Source: Nocardioides sp. YIM 152315
GTDB lineage: Bacteria; Actinomycetota; Actinomycetes; Propionibacteriales; Nocardioidaceae
Assembly: GCF_029210375.1 (NCBI RefSeq)
Contig: NZ_JARGER010000033.1
Coordinates: 1-64,000, forward strand
DNA length: 64,000 nt
Direction: 5' to 3'
The translations under genes were made by a program, and so were the position numbers. The stretch's first letter is position 1. Every line of letters starts with the position of its first letter. Shown here piece by piece: positions 49,526-58,235 of this stretch. The notes beneath the pieces were generated by a model. It was not told where the DNA came from. It searched no databases and saw only the letters and a list, made by a program, of their open reading frames with translations.

Positions 49526-51268
49526 TCACGCGCCCTTCTGCCCGGGCTCCTTGCACACGACGGTGTCGGAGGGCGTGTAGCTGGTGTGGAACTTCTCGGT
49601 CCTCGCGACCTCGTCGCTGCCGGGCTCGTGGAAGTAGCGCCAGACGTCGACGTCGAAGCCGGAGTAGCCGGAGTTGGGGTAGCAGTCCGGCGTGGTGAGC
49701 GTGCGGGTCGCGGGCGGCCGGTGGTTGTAGCGCTCGGACGTCTTCGTGGTGATGTCCCAGGTCTTGGTCGAGTACATCGAGACGGTCACCACGCCCTGGG
49801 AGGACGACGTCGCCGGCCGCACGGTGGCGTGGACGAGCACGCCGTACGGCGTGTCGTTCTCGAACCGCAGGTCCACCGCCCCCCAGGCGACGGTGGCCTC
49901 GCGGCCGACGGGGTAGCGGTCGATGTAGAACGAGTGCGGCTTGTGCTCGAGATCCTTCAGGCCGGCGAAGAACATCGCGTTGAAGGTCGTCGTCGCCATC
50001 TGCGAGACGCCTCCGCCGAGGTCCTCCTTGAAGATGCCGTCGCTGATGATGAAGCCTTCGGTGAAGCCGTTCTCGCGGGTGCGCTCGCCGACGATGTCGT
50101 TGAGCGAGAAGACGTCGCCCGGCTCCAGCACGGTGCCGTCGACGATCTCGGCGGCGCGGCCGATGTTGACGTTGCGGTACTCCGCGTAGGGGTAGTACGT
50201 CGTGAACGACGAGACCTTCTCCTTGATCTTCAGCGCCTTGGCGTCCGCGGTCGTGAACTCCGGCTCGGCGACCGTCGCCTCGACCTCCATCCGGCGGGCG
50301 TCGCCCTCCTGGGTGACGAGCTGCAGGAACGCGCTGTTGACGTCGTCGGGGTCGTAGGTGACGCCGGGCTTCGCCGGGACGACCTTCGGTCTGCCGTCGA
50401 CCAGCTCGACGGTCGCGTCGACCGGCTCGTCCTCCTCGCCGACGCCCCGGTCGACGAGCGCGACCAGCTTGTCGGTCTTCAGGTCGGGCACCAGCGCTCC
50501 GCCCTCGGTCCTCATCCGCAGCGCCGCCGAGAACTCCCGTGGCCGCAGCTGCACCGGCGAGTCCCCGAAGACCAGCGTGACCGGCGCCGACATGGCCGGG
50601 TTGGCGAACGTGTCCAGCGCCGCCTGGACCGCGGCCTCGTCGATCTCGGGCGGCACGGTCGTCGTGTCGAGCTCGACGACGTCGTCCTCCTCGGAGAGGT
50701 ACGACGCCAGCACCCCGGCGCGGGCCGCCCCGGGGTCGAAGCCGGTGCCGGGTGCCGGATCGGTGACCTCGATCTCGCCGCCACGGAACGCGACGGCGCC
50801 GTCGGTCGCCGGGGTCCCGACCTCGTCGGCCAGGCCGTCGAGCGCCTCATCGAAGGACCCGCCGTCGACCGCGACCGTCGGCTCCTGGTCGCCGCCGCCC
50901 GTCCAGTAGTCCCAGAGGCGACCGGGCGCCCAGCTCCTGCCGCCACCCGCGTCGGCGACGGTGGCGGCGTAGTCGACCTCGAGGCCCGCCTCGGTCGGTG
51001 AGAGCGTCGCGGTGCGGCCCTCGACGCTCACCGGCACCGGACGGTCCACCCGGCCAGCGAGACCCTCGCGCAGCGCCTGCTCGGCGTCGGCGGGCGTCAT
51101 GCCGCCGATCTCGACGCCCTCGACGCTGGTGCCGCGCGGCACCTTGTCGCCGGCGGCGACGTACGCCGCGGCATACGCACCACCGGCGAGCAGCAGCAGG
51201 CCACCCAGCACCAGCAGGACCACCTTGCCGCCGGCGGACTCGCGCGCGCTCGGATCGGGTCTCTTCAC
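49526..51268 (-). CDS. VanW-family protein with peptidoglycan-binding-type repeats
   Basis: A 580-residue protein anchored by one N-terminal transmembrane helix (about 15-38). Outside the membrane are PG-binding-4-like regions (about 45-340; VEIGGMTPADAEQALREGL) and then the VanW domain (about 350-520; FTTYYPYAEYRNVNIGRAAEIVDG, GGGVSQMATTTFNAMFFAG). The tail is Thr/Ser-rich. YoaR-like proteins of this design bind cell-wall peptide; biochemical role unknown. The gene ends 3 bp from aspS (convergent) and begins 10 nt after a small membrane protein gene. Confidence 0.9.
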   Translation of the reverse strand: MKRPDPSARESAGGKVVLLVLGGLLLLAGGAYAAAYVAAGDKVPRGTSVEGVEIGGMTPADAEQALREGLAGRVDRPVPVSVEGRTATLSPTEAGLEVDYAATVADAGGGRSWAPGRLWDYWTGGGDQEPTVAVDGGSFDEALDGLADEVGTPATDGAVAFRGGEIEVTDPAPGTGFDPGAARAGVLASYLSEEDDVVELDTTTVPPEIDEAAVQAALDTFANPAMSAPVTLVFGDSPVQLRPREFSAALRMRTEGGALVPDLKTDKLVALVDRGVGEEDEPVDATVELVDGRPKVVPAKPGVTYDPDDVNSAFLQLVTQEGDARRMEVEATVAEPEFTTADAKALKIKEKVSSFTTYYPYAEYRNVNIGRAAEIVDGTVLEPGDVFSLNDIVGERTRENGFTEGFIISDGIFKEDLGGGVSQMATTTFNAMFFAGLKDLEHKPHSFYIDRYPVGREATVAWGAVDLRFENDTPYGVLVHATVRPATSSSQGVVTVSMYSTKTWDITTKTSERYNHRPPATRTLTTPDCYPNSGYSGFDVDVWRYFHEPGSDEVARTEKFHTSYTPSDTVVCKEPGQKGA

Positions 51269-51278
51269 GGCGGCGATC

Positions 51279-51611
51279 CTACGGAAGCGGCGCCGCGCGG
51301 CGGGGACGCGGCAGCGTGGCGAGACCCGCCACGATCAGGGCGACGCCGAGGCCGAGCACGAGGTAGCCCTGCCAGTCCTGGCTGACCAGGTAGTCGCCCT
51401 CCGGCCGGGGCAGGGTCATCCAGCCGACCATCGCCACCCAGCCGACCACGAAGGCGAGCCTGGTCCGCCACCCGGGCGGCAGGGCGTACGCCGTCACGAC
51501 GGTCGCCGCCACGGCGAGCGCGAGGCCCCACGGCATCTCGTGGACCGCGACCGTCGCGATGCCGGTGCCGGCGCCGAGCACGACCAGCCCGAGGGCCACG
51601 AGGAGCTTCAC
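51279..51611 (-). CDS. Small membrane protein next to mshB (DUF6113-like)
   Basis: A 110-residue protein with four hydrophobic segments (about 2-20, 26-44, 52-68, 84-101). GTG start, 16 nt after the mshB stop. A small membrane protein sits beside mshB in several actinobacteria (DUF6113 in streptomycetes), so co-function in mycothiol export or synthesis is possible but unproven. Confidence 0.72.
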   Translation of the reverse strand: MKLLVALGLVVLGAGTGIATVAVHEMPWGLALAVAATVVTAYALPPGWRTRLAFVVGWVAMVGWMTLPRPEGDYLVSQDWQGYLVLGLGVALIVAGLATLPRPRRAAPLP

Positions 51612-51627
51612 GATCGTCGAGGGTCGG

Positions 51628-52545
51628 TCAGTCGAGGCCGGCGAAGAGGTCGGCCTCCAGACCCTCGGGGCCGAGCTCGCCGCGTCGTCCCTTGGCGATG
51701 CGGAAGAACTCGACGCCCATCGCCTCGGCGCCGACGTTGTTGGACAGCGCGAAGAACGGGCCGTCGGTGGTGATCTGGGTGGCATGGGCGCGCAGCGCCG
51801 CCATCTTCTGGTCGATGTGGGCCGTGGCGTCGACCGCTGCGGCGAGGTTCTCGTCGCTGGTCACGAACGGCGGAAGCGGGCCGTCGGGGTCCATGCCCTC
51901 GAAGGTCGTCGCGTCGCCCGCGTCGCGCAGCGCGCGCAGCCCGGCCCGCAACCGGCTCTCGGACATCGCACCCCAGTAGATCTTGGGGATGTCCCAGTGC
52001 TCGCCGAGGTCCTTGCGGTAGGACGGCACCGCGGCGAGGGCGGCGGCGTACGTCGCGACCCGGTGGGCCTGGATGTGGTCGGGGTGGCCGTAGCCGCCGA
52101 ACTGGTCGTAGGTGACGAGCACCTGCGGCCGCACCTCGCGGATGATCTGGACGAGGTGGTCGGCCGCCTCGGTCAGGTCGGCGTTCCAGAAGGCGTTCGG
52201 GTGCTTCGCGATCACCTCGGGGTCGCCGATCGCGTGGCCGTCGGGGTGCCAGGCCATCCCGGAGTCGCGGTAGGTGCCGAAGCCGCCGAGGAAGCGATGG
52301 TCGGTCACGCCGAGCGCCCCCATCGCGTCGGCGAGCTCACCCCGGCGGTGCTCGCCCAGCGCGTCGTCGCGGTCGGCGGCGAGGTGCTCGAGGTCGGGCA
52401 CGAGGATCTCGCCCATCTCGCCCGCGGTGCAGGTCACCAGCGTGACCTGGCGACCCTCGGCGACGTACTTCGCCATCGTCGCGCCCTGGCCGATCGACTC
52501 GTCGTCGGGATGGGCGTGCACGAGCAGGAGGCGCTGATCAGTCAT
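51628..52545 (-). CDS. mshB: Mycothiol biosynthesis deacetylase MshB
   Basis: A 305-residue zinc deacetylase of the LmbE/PIG-L family that removes acetyl from GlcNAc-inositol in mycothiol synthesis. The AHPDDE motif (11-16) and HPDH (154-157) supply zinc ligands and the catalytic Asp15. Length and the family-specific [16 protein letters not shown] loop favour MshB over the conjugate amidase Mca. It marks the organism as a mycothiol producer. Confidence 0.94.
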   Translation of the reverse strand: MTDQRLLLVHAHPDDESIGQGATMAKYVAEGRQVTLVTCTAGEMGEILVPDLEHLAADRDDALGEHRRGELADAMGALGVTDHRFLGGFGTYRDSGMAWHPDGHAIGDPEVIAKHPNAFWNADLTEAADHLVQIIREVRPQVLVTYDQFGGYGHPDHIQAHRVATYAAALAAVPSYRKDLGEHWDIPKIYWGAMSESRLRAGLRALRDAGDATTFEGMDPDGPLPPFVTSDENLAAAVDATAHIDQKMAALRAHATQITTDGPFFALSNNVGAEAMGVEFFRIAKGRRGELGPEGLEADLFAGLD

Positions 52546-52587
52546 GGCATCGATCCTAGGGAGAGGGTCGGACAGTCTTCTCCGGCC

Positions 52588-52866
52588 TCAACCACCGGAG
52601 GGGCGCTTGATCTTCCGCGACTCGGTCGGGAGCTCCAGCGGCGGGTGGACGGGGACGTGGTCGTCGGCGTCGAGCCACCCGTCGTACTCGTCGACGAGCA
52701 CGTCGAGGACGAGCTCCGGCGCGTCGGAGACGACCGCCCACGGGTGGTCCTCGTCGTCGTCCTCGCCCGCGAGCCGCTCGCGCTCGGCGCGTGCCGAGTA
52801 GCCGGCCGCCACGAGACGGGTCACCACCGTCCGGGCGTGCTCCTCGTCGAAGAAGATGCCGCGCAT
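52588..52866 (-). CDS. Hypothetical acidic protein
   Basis: A 92-residue protein, MRGIFFDEEHARTVVTRLVA then AGYSARAERERLAGEDDDEDHPW and a strand-rich VVSDAPELVLDVLVDEYDGW, ending in a Pro-rich basic tail. The length and pattern suggest a single small alpha/beta domain. No family assigned. It lies 42 nt upstream of mshB on the same strand and downstream of structured repeat B3. Confidence 0.65.
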   Translation of the reverse strand: MRGIFFDEEHARTVVTRLVAAGYSARAERERLAGEDDDEDHPWAVVSDAPELVLDVLVDEYDGWLDADDHVPVHPPLELPTESRKIKRPSGG

Positions 52867-52872
52867 CACGAG

Positions 52873-53031
52873 TGGTCTGCCGTGGAGATGGCTATCCGGT
52901 TGGCGTGCTCGGCGTGCGTGCATCGCAAGGCGCCGGAGCGAAGCCGTACTTGCTCGTCCAGCGAGCGACGGCAACGCTGCGAGGTGCGTGCGATGTGTGC
53001 GCGAAGCGCACAGCCATCTCCGAGGCGGACC
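52873..53031. repeat. Structured intergenic repeat, copy B3
   Basis: Arms 52873-52893 and 53011-53031 pair over 18 of 21 bases, including a perfect 10-bp block GGAGATGGCT/AGCCATCTCC. The core shares CAAGGCGC, GGAGCGAAG, TACTTGC, CGAGCGACGGCAACGC with B4 and, more distantly, B1/B2. It separates the NUDIX gene from the next gene on the same strand. Confidence 0.85.
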
Positions 53032-53037
53032 ACTGCC

Positions 53038-53436
53038 TCATCCTCTCCCGTCGGTGGCGAGCAGCGACCGCAGGTGTGGCAGGAACGGTCGGTCGGGCTC
53101 CAGCCAGTCGACCGTCTCGAGCTCGCCGGCGGCCAGCCAGCGGACCTCGTCGTGCTCGACCGGGTCGGGGTCGGTGTCGTCGGCCGCCGCGACGAGCGCC
53201 ACGCGCAGCACGTGCCGCTCGCCGATCGCGACCTCGCCGGGCAGCCAGCCGGTCACGGCCACCTCGCAGCAGAGCTCCTCGCGCACCTCGCGGACGACCG
53301 CGTCCTCGGGGCTCTCTCCCTCCTCGACCTTGCCGCCCGGGAACTCCCAGCGCCCGGCCGTCTCCCGCGGCGTCGTACGCCGTGCGGCCAGCACCCTGCC
53401 ACCCCGGACGATCGCTGCTCCCACGACGGCGGCCAT
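53038..53436 (-). CDS. NUDIX hydrolase, MutT/8-oxo-dGTP-diphosphatase-like
   Basis: A 132-residue protein with a full Nudix box (GGKVEEGESPEDAVVREVRE followed by EL) at about 34-56, preceded by VVGAAIVRGGRVLAARRTTP as in MutT proteins. The family removes oxidised nucleotides such as 8-oxo-dGTP; substrate inferred from similarity. Start ATG 53436. The divergent gene starts 23 bp away. Confidence 0.87.
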   Translation of the reverse strand: MAAVVGAAIVRGGRVLAARRTTPRETAGRWEFPGGKVEEGESPEDAVVREVREELCCEVAVTGWLPGEVAIGERHVLRVALVAAADDTDPDPVEHDEVRWLAAGELETVDWLEPDRPFLPHLRSLLATDGRG

Positions 53437-53459
53437 GACCCGGACGCTACCGTTCGCAG

Positions 53460-54488
53460 GTGGTCGTGACGCGCACGGACGACCTCGGCGACGAGGTCGA
53501 GGCACTCGCGGCGCGGCACGGCGGTCGGGTCGGGCTGACGCCGGTGCTGACCGACCTCGACCGCCGGCTCCGGCGGTCCTGGGCACCCGGCCTCGCCGTA
53601 CGCCGTGCGTGGGCGTGGGACCGCCACGACCAGGCGGACCGTGGCTGGTGGCCGCAGGGCATCTCGGTGGCGACGGGTGGGCGCTACCTGGCGGTGTCGT
53701 GGTACGCGACGGCCGGCGGCTCGCGGGTGTCCTTCGTCGACCTGCGGCGGCGCCGCTACGGCCACGTGCTGCTCGTGCTGCCGACGTCCGAGGGTCACGA
53801 GCCGCTGCGCGTGCACGCCGGCGGGCTCGCGTGGACCGACCGGCACCTCTACGTCGCCGCCACCGGCAAGGGCCTGTGGGTCTGCCGTCTCGACGACGTG
53901 GTCCGCACGGACGGCGGCTACGTGCTGCCCGCGCGGCACCGGCTGTCGCCGTCGGAGGACTTCCGGTTCTCGTTCGTGTCGCCCGACGCCGGGTCGCGGC
54001 TGCTCGCGGGCGAGTACGGCGGCGCCCGGCAGACGCACCGGCTGCTGTCGTTCTCCGCGGACGGCGGTCCGGCGGAGCTCGCCGAGCACGGGGTCGTCCG
54101 AGCCCAGGGAATCGTGCGGACCGGTGACGGACTGCACCTGACGGCGTCGCACGGGCCCTGGGGCCTGGGGTCCCTGTGGTCCGGACCTGCCGGATCACTC
54201 CGGGAGCGACGGTTCGCGCTCCCGATGGGCGTCGAGGACCTGGCCTACGACGCGAGCCGGGACCGGCTGTGGACGGTCACCGAGCACCCGTGGCGACGGT
54301 GGCTGGTGACGGCTCGGCTCAGCCTGCATTCACCGATTGTCGGCGTCGCGAGCGTCACCAGGCGGGTGCGATGGCAAGGCGTCCGTCGCGAAGGCATACC
54401 GGGCGTCTTCCGAGCGGCGGCAACGCAGCCAGCGTGCCCGGATGGTGGCGCGCAGCAGGCGAGAATCGGTGAACGCAGGCTCAGCTGA
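53460..54488 (+). CDS. Hypothetical beta-propeller-like protein with a repeat-derived C-terminus
   Basis: 342 residues from GTG 53460. Repeated strand pairs (ISVATGGRYLAVSWYATAGG, VHAGGLAWTDRHLYVAATG, FSFVSPDAGSRLLAGEYGG, VEDLAYDASRDRLWTVTEH) suggest a beta-propeller. No signal peptide or catalytic motif. Roughly the last 55 residues (from about 288) are read through structured repeat B2, so the ancestral stop was probably near 54320. The C-terminal tail is likely unstructured or the true end differs. Confidence 0.6.
   Translation: MVVTRTDDLGDEVEALAARHGGRVGLTPVLTDLDRRLRRSWAPGLAVRRAWAWDRHDQADRGWWPQGISVATGGRYLAVSWYATAGGSRVSFVDLRRRRYGHVLLVLPTSEGHEPLRVHAGGLAWTDRHLYVAATGKGLWVCRLDDVVRTDGGYVLPARHRLSPSEDFRFSFVSPDAGSRLLAGEYGGARQTHRLLSFSADGGPAELAEHGVVRAQGIVRTGDGLHLTASHGPWGLGSLWSGPAGSLRERRFALPMGVEDLAYDASRDRLWTVTEHPWRRWLVTARLSLHSPIVGVASVTRRVRWQGVRREGIPGVFRAAATQPACPDGGAQQARIGERRLS
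54317..54485. repeat. Structured intergenic repeat, copy B2
   Basis: Arms 54317-54338 and 54464-54485 are complementary over 20 of 22 bases, but their sequence (AGCCTGCATTCACCGATT) differs from the B1 arms. The 117-bp core 54344-54460 matches B1 except for one base (GCAGCC against GAAGCC). It sits at the convergent junction with the thioesterase gene and overlaps both 3' ends. Confidence 0.9.
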
Positions 54489-55293
54489 CCGGACGCGGCT
54501 GACGCGCGAGCTGCCGGCTCTGGGCGACGAGGCGCCCGGCGGAGTCCCAGACCTCGCAGTCCTCCTCGAACATCCCGCCCGCCAGGTTGCGGGTGGCGTG
54601 TCGCACCTTGAGCCAGCCCGGCGCCGGCCGGGCGCGCACGTGCGCGGTCAGCTCGAGCGTCGGCGCCCAGCCCATCATCCCGAGGTCGAAGGTCACCGGC
54701 GGCAGCGCGTCGACGACCATCAGCAGCGAGGCCGGGTCGGGCTCGCGCCCGTCCGTCAGCCGGAACCATGCCGCGATCTCACCGCGCCCGCTCGGCTGCC
54801 CGACGGCCCAGCCGACGTGGTCGGGGTGGAAGCGCATGTCGAAGCGGCCCATCATCGGCGCCAGCTCGAGGATCTCCTTCGGCGCGAACGTGTTCGCGAC
54901 GCACTCGTCGGGCGGCGGCAGCACCGGCTCCTCGGCCGTCGTGCGCACGTCGTCGCCGAGCCGCTCGAGGTCGCCGTACGTCGCGAGCGCCGCGATCCTC
55001 GTCTCCTCGCCCTGCCTGAGCTCGGCCGACGCGGTCCCCACCGAGCCGCCCTCGCGGCGCACGTCGACCACCACGGTGGCCGGGCCCGGCGTCGCCGCGG
55101 AGAGGTAGTGGGCCGAGACCGCCAGCGGGTCGGGCTTCTTCGGGAACGTCTCGCGCAGGGCGGTGCCGATCAGCGCGAGCAGGTAGCCGCCGTTCACCCC
55201 GCCCCCGACGACCCAGCCGGGGTCGACCTCCGCGGCGTACGAGGTGTCGCTGACGGCGCGGACTGCGGTGTGGTCATCGAACTCGAGCGTCAC
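54481..55293 (-). CDS. Acyl-CoA thioesterase-like double-hotdog protein
   Basis: A 270-residue protein with two hotdog-like halves, the first with VNGGYLLALIGTAL, the second with the LLMVVDALPPVTFDLG helix and TLELTAHVRARPAPGWLKV strand, as in TesB-like thioesterase-superfamily proteins. It probably hydrolyses acyl-CoA; catalytic residues were not identified with certainty. GTG start. Its stop lies in the right arm of repeat B2, and repeat B4 begins 13 bp upstream of its start. Confidence 0.82.
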   Translation of the reverse strand: MTLEFDDHTAVRAVSDTSYAAEVDPGWVVGGGVNGGYLLALIGTALRETFPKKPDPLAVSAHYLSAATPGPATVVVDVRREGGSVGTASAELRQGEETRIAALATYGDLERLGDDVRTTAEEPVLPPPDECVANTFAPKEILELAPMMGRFDMRFHPDHVGWAVGQPSGRGEIAAWFRLTDGREPDPASLLMVVDALPPVTFDLGMMGWAPTLELTAHVRARPAPGWLKVRHATRNLAGGMFEEDCEVWDSAGRLVAQSRQLARQPRPVS

Positions 55294-55305
55294 TCGGTGA
55301 GCCTA

Positions 55306-55465
55306 GACGAGTCATTCCAAGGGGTCGTGCCGGCGAGCGGCGCTCAGCGCCGCGCTGGCAAGGCGCGGGAGCGACGTCGTACTTGCCCGTCCTACGAGCG
55401 ACCGCAACGCAGCCAGCGTGGATGCTGGGCGTCGCGCAGCGTGCGAGCCCTTGGAATGAGTCGTC
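55306..55465. repeat. Structured intergenic repeat, copy B4
   Basis: Arms 55306-55327 and 55444-55465 pair over 20 of 22 bases (GACGAGTCATTCCAAGG on the left). An inner stem CGCTGGC/GCCAGCG is also present. The core shares GGCAAGGCGC, GGAGCGA, CGTACTTGC and GAGCGACCGCAACGCAGCC with the others. Unlike B1-B3 it lies between divergent genes, so it cannot be only a terminator. Confidence 0.87.
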
Positions 55466-55497
55466 GAGACCGGACCGCGTACGGAAGGATGGGGGCC

Positions 55498-55851
55498 ATG
55501 ACGCGACGTCGGCCACAGTGGGTCTACGACGCCGGGGAGGAGCCCGACCCGCGCTTCACCCTGGCCAACGAGCGCACGTTCCTCGCCTGGGTGCGGACGG
55601 CGCTGGCGATCCTGGCCGGCGGTGTCGCGCTGCACGCGCTCGGCCTGCCGGAGACCGACTGGGTCCGCAACCTGCTCGCGATCGCCCTGGTGCTGCTCGG
55701 CGCCGTGGTGACGGCGCTCGCGATGGTCCGCTGGGCGCGCATCGAGCGCGCGATGCGCACCCGCACCGCGCTGCCGGCGTTCAACCTCGGCCTCCTGCTG
55801 ACCGGTGCCGTCATCGTGGGGGCCGTGCTGCTGGCCTTCGCGTTCGCGTGA
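55498..55851 (+). CDS. YidH/DUF202 family membrane protein
   Basis: A 117-residue protein with the DUF202 signature (RFTLANERTFLAWVRTALAI) and three transmembrane segments (about 35-52, 60-80, 93-115). Function unknown. GGAAGG 9 nt upstream favours ATG 55498 over 55489. The TGA overlaps the GTG of the glycosyltransferase gene. Confidence 0.87.
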   Translation: MTRRRPQWVYDAGEEPDPRFTLANERTFLAWVRTALAILAGGVALHALGLPETDWVRNLLAIALVLLGAVVTALAMVRWARIERAMRTRTALPAFNLGLLLTGAVIVGAVLLAFAFA

Positions 55852-57269
55852 CGCGCCGCGCGACCGGGTGGGTCGCTGTGCTCGCCGCGGCGGCGGGGCT
55901 GTGCGCCGCGCCGTACGCCGGGCGCGCCCTGTCACCCGACGAGGGCGGGCTGCTCCTGCTCGCGTCGCAGTGGTCGCCCGGCTCGTCGCTCTACGGCGAC
56001 TACTTCGTCGACCGGCCGCCGGGCCTGATCGCCCTCGCGGCGCTGGCCGACGCCGCCGGCGGGGGCTGGGCGCTGCGCACCCTGGGGATCGTCGCGGTCG
56101 TGGCTACCGTGCTGCTCAGCGGCGCGCTGGGCCGCGCGGCGGCGCCCGCGCGCCCCTCGGCGCCCGTGCTCGCCGCCGGGACGGCTGCGCTGTTGACGAC
56201 CTCCCCGCTCTTCGGCGGGACGGTCGTGAACGGCGAGCTGCTCGGCCTGCCGTTCCTGATGGGCGGGATGGTCGCGGCGCTGCGCTCCGTGCGGGCGTCC
56301 TCGACGCCGGCGGCGCTCTGGTGGGGCGTGCTCGCCGGCGCCGCCGGCGCGGGCGGGGCGCTGGTGAAGCAGAGTCTGCTCGACGTGTTCGTGTTCACCG
56401 CGGCGCTGCTGCTCGTGAGCCGGCGCGCGCGTCCGGCACTCGGCGTCGCGGTCGGCGCGCTCGCCGCCGTCGGCCTCGCCCTGTGGGCGGCGGCCGCGCG
56501 TGGGACCGGCCCGGGAGAGCTCTGGGAGGCGGTCGTCGTCTTCCGCAGGGAAGCCGCTTCGGTCATCGCCGAGTCGGCCACCGACTCGACCACGCGTCGG
56601 CTCGGAGCGCTGATGATCGCGCTGGTCGGCACCGGCGCACCGCTGCTCGTCCTCGTGCTCGCCCGCCGCCTGCCCCGCCGCGCCGACCCCGCCGTGCCCG
56701 ACCTGCGCTGGCCCGCCGCCGCGACCCTGGCCTGGGAGCTCACCGTCGTGCTGCTCGGCGGCAGCTACTGGCTGCACTACCTGATGGGCCTCGTGCCGGC
56801 GCTCGTGCTGCTCACCGCCGCCGCGTGCCAGCGTCCCCTGCCGACGCGACACACCCTCACCGCGGCGTACGCCGTGATGGCGCTCTCGACCGTGAGCACG
56901 CTCGTGTGGGTCGCGGTCCACCCCATCGACCGGCCCGAGCAGCCCGCGATCTCCTGGCTCGACGCGCACGCGCGTCCCGGTGACACCGCGGTCGTGGCGT
57001 TCGGCGGCCCCAACATCCTCGAGGCCACGGGGCTCCGGAGCCCCTACCCCGACCTGTGGAGCCTGCCCGTGCGGGTGCACGACCCCGAGCTCATCGAGCT
57101 GACCTCCCTCCTGCGCAGCGAGCAGCGCCCGACCTGGGTCGTGGTCGCGGGCCGCTCGCTCGGATCCTGGGGAATCGACGCGACGGCCGCGGACCCGGTG
57201 CTGGTCGACCACTACGATCGCGCCACGAGCACCGGTGAGTGGACGATCTGGCGGGAGGTGAGCCGGTGA
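55848..57269 (+). CDS. Integral membrane glycosyltransferase-like protein (GT39/ArnT type)
   Basis: A 473-residue protein with about 10-11 transmembrane segments. The first loop has LSPDEGGLLLL (the Asp-Glu pair of GT-C enzymes) and YGDYFVDRPPGLI. A C-terminal extracytoplasmic region follows (about 370-473). Such enzymes move sugar from polyprenyl-phosphate donors to envelope acceptors. GTG start overlaps the previous stop; the stop overlaps the PAP2 gene start, forming a three-gene operon. Confidence 0.8.
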   Translation: MTRRATGWVAVLAAAAGLCAAPYAGRALSPDEGGLLLLASQWSPGSSLYGDYFVDRPPGLIALAALADAAGGGWALRTLGIVAVVATVLLSGALGRAAAPARPSAPVLAAGTAALLTTSPLFGGTVVNGELLGLPFLMGGMVAALRSVRASSTPAALWWGVLAGAAGAGGALVKQSLLDVFVFTAALLLVSRRARPALGVAVGALAAVGLALWAAAARGTGPGELWEAVVVFRREAASVIAESATDSTTRRLGALMIALVGTGAPLLVLVLARRLPRRADPAVPDLRWPAAATLAWELTVVLLGGSYWLHYLMGLVPALVLLTAAACQRPLPTRHTLTAAYAVMALSTVSTLVWVAVHPIDRPEQPAISWLDAHARPGDTAVVAFGGPNILEATGLRSPYPDLWSLPVRVHDPELIELTSLLRSEQRPTWVVVAGRSLGSWGIDATAADPVLVDHYDRATSTGEWTIWREVSR

Positions 57270-58177
57270 CCGGCGTCATGCTCACGCCCGGCACCAGCCG
57301 CGCCGCACGCAACCGCGCGATGGCGGCGTACGTCGGACTGCTGCTGGTGTGGTCGTGGTTCGTCGGGATCCCCAACGACCCGGCCGGCGTGGTGCTCTGG
57401 ATCTGGCTCGCGACCGTTGCGTGGGACGTCGAGGCCCCGCGACGGGCGCACCTGGCGTTCTGGCGCGACTGGTGGCGGCCGATGCTGCTGCTGGTCGGCT
57501 ACTGGCTGGCGCGCGGGCTCGCCGACGGGATCGGCATCGCGCCGCACTACTCGATGCCGGTGCGCTTCGACGAGTGGCTCTTCGGCGGCACCGCGCCGAC
57601 CGTCTGGCTCCAGGGCGCGTGGTGCGGCGATCCGTGTGTGAAGTCGCTCCCGCCGCGCTGGTACGACGTCCTGCTGACCACGACGTACGCCTCGCACTTC
57701 CTGGTCGCGCTGACGCTCGCCGGCGTGCTGTGGGTGCGCAACAGGGACGAGTGGACGCGCTGGCTGCGCCGCTACCTCACGCTGCTCTACGCCGGGCTCG
57801 CCATCTACGTCGTCTACCCGATGGCGCCGCCGTGGATGGCCGCGCGCGACGGCTACCTGCCCGAGGTGCACCGGATCACCAGTCGGGGCTGGTCGGAGAT
57901 CGACCTGCACCGGCAGACGATGATCATGTGGGGCATGGGCAACAAGGTGGCCGCGATGCCCTCGCTGCACGCCGGCATCGCCTTTCTCGTGGCCCTCTGG
58001 TTCATCACCCGGCTGCGCTCGCCGTGGCGCTGGCTGCTGCTGCTCTACCCGCTCACGATGTCGCTGGCGCTGGTCTACTTCGCCGAGCACTACGTCCTCG
58101 ACACGATCGCCGGCGGCGCGCTCGCGCTGCTCGTGATGGTGGGCGTCGGTCGGTGGGAGCGCCGTCGAGCGGCGTAG
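57266..58177 (+). CDS. PAP2-family membrane phosphatase / inositol-phosphoceramide-synthase-like
   Basis: A 303-residue membrane protein with about six segments. MPSLHAG (motif 2, catalytic His) and EHYVLDTIAGG (motif 3 with nucleophile His) are present; the first K-x6-RP motif is replaced by the IPC-synthase/AUR1-like variant around YVVYPMAPPWMAARDG. It likely hydrolyses or transfers a lipid phosphate, possibly recycling polyprenyl phosphate for the preceding glycosyltransferase. GTG 57266 overlaps the previous stop. Confidence 0.87.
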   Translation: MTGVMLTPGTSRAARNRAMAAYVGLLLVWSWFVGIPNDPAGVVLWIWLATVAWDVEAPRRAHLAFWRDWWRPMLLLVGYWLARGLADGIGIAPHYSMPVRFDEWLFGGTAPTVWLQGAWCGDPCVKSLPPRWYDVLLTTTYASHFLVALTLAGVLWVRNRDEWTRWLRRYLTLLYAGLAIYVVYPMAPPWMAARDGYLPEVHRITSRGWSEIDLHRQTMIMWGMGNKVAAMPSLHAGIAFLVALWFITRLRSPWRWLLLLYPLTMSLALVYFAEHYVLDTIAGGALALLVMVGVGRWERRRAA

Positions 58178-58235
58178 ATCGCCCACCACTTCTCGCGCAG
58201 TTCTGACGCTTCTGTGTTGTTGCAACGCCCCAGAA

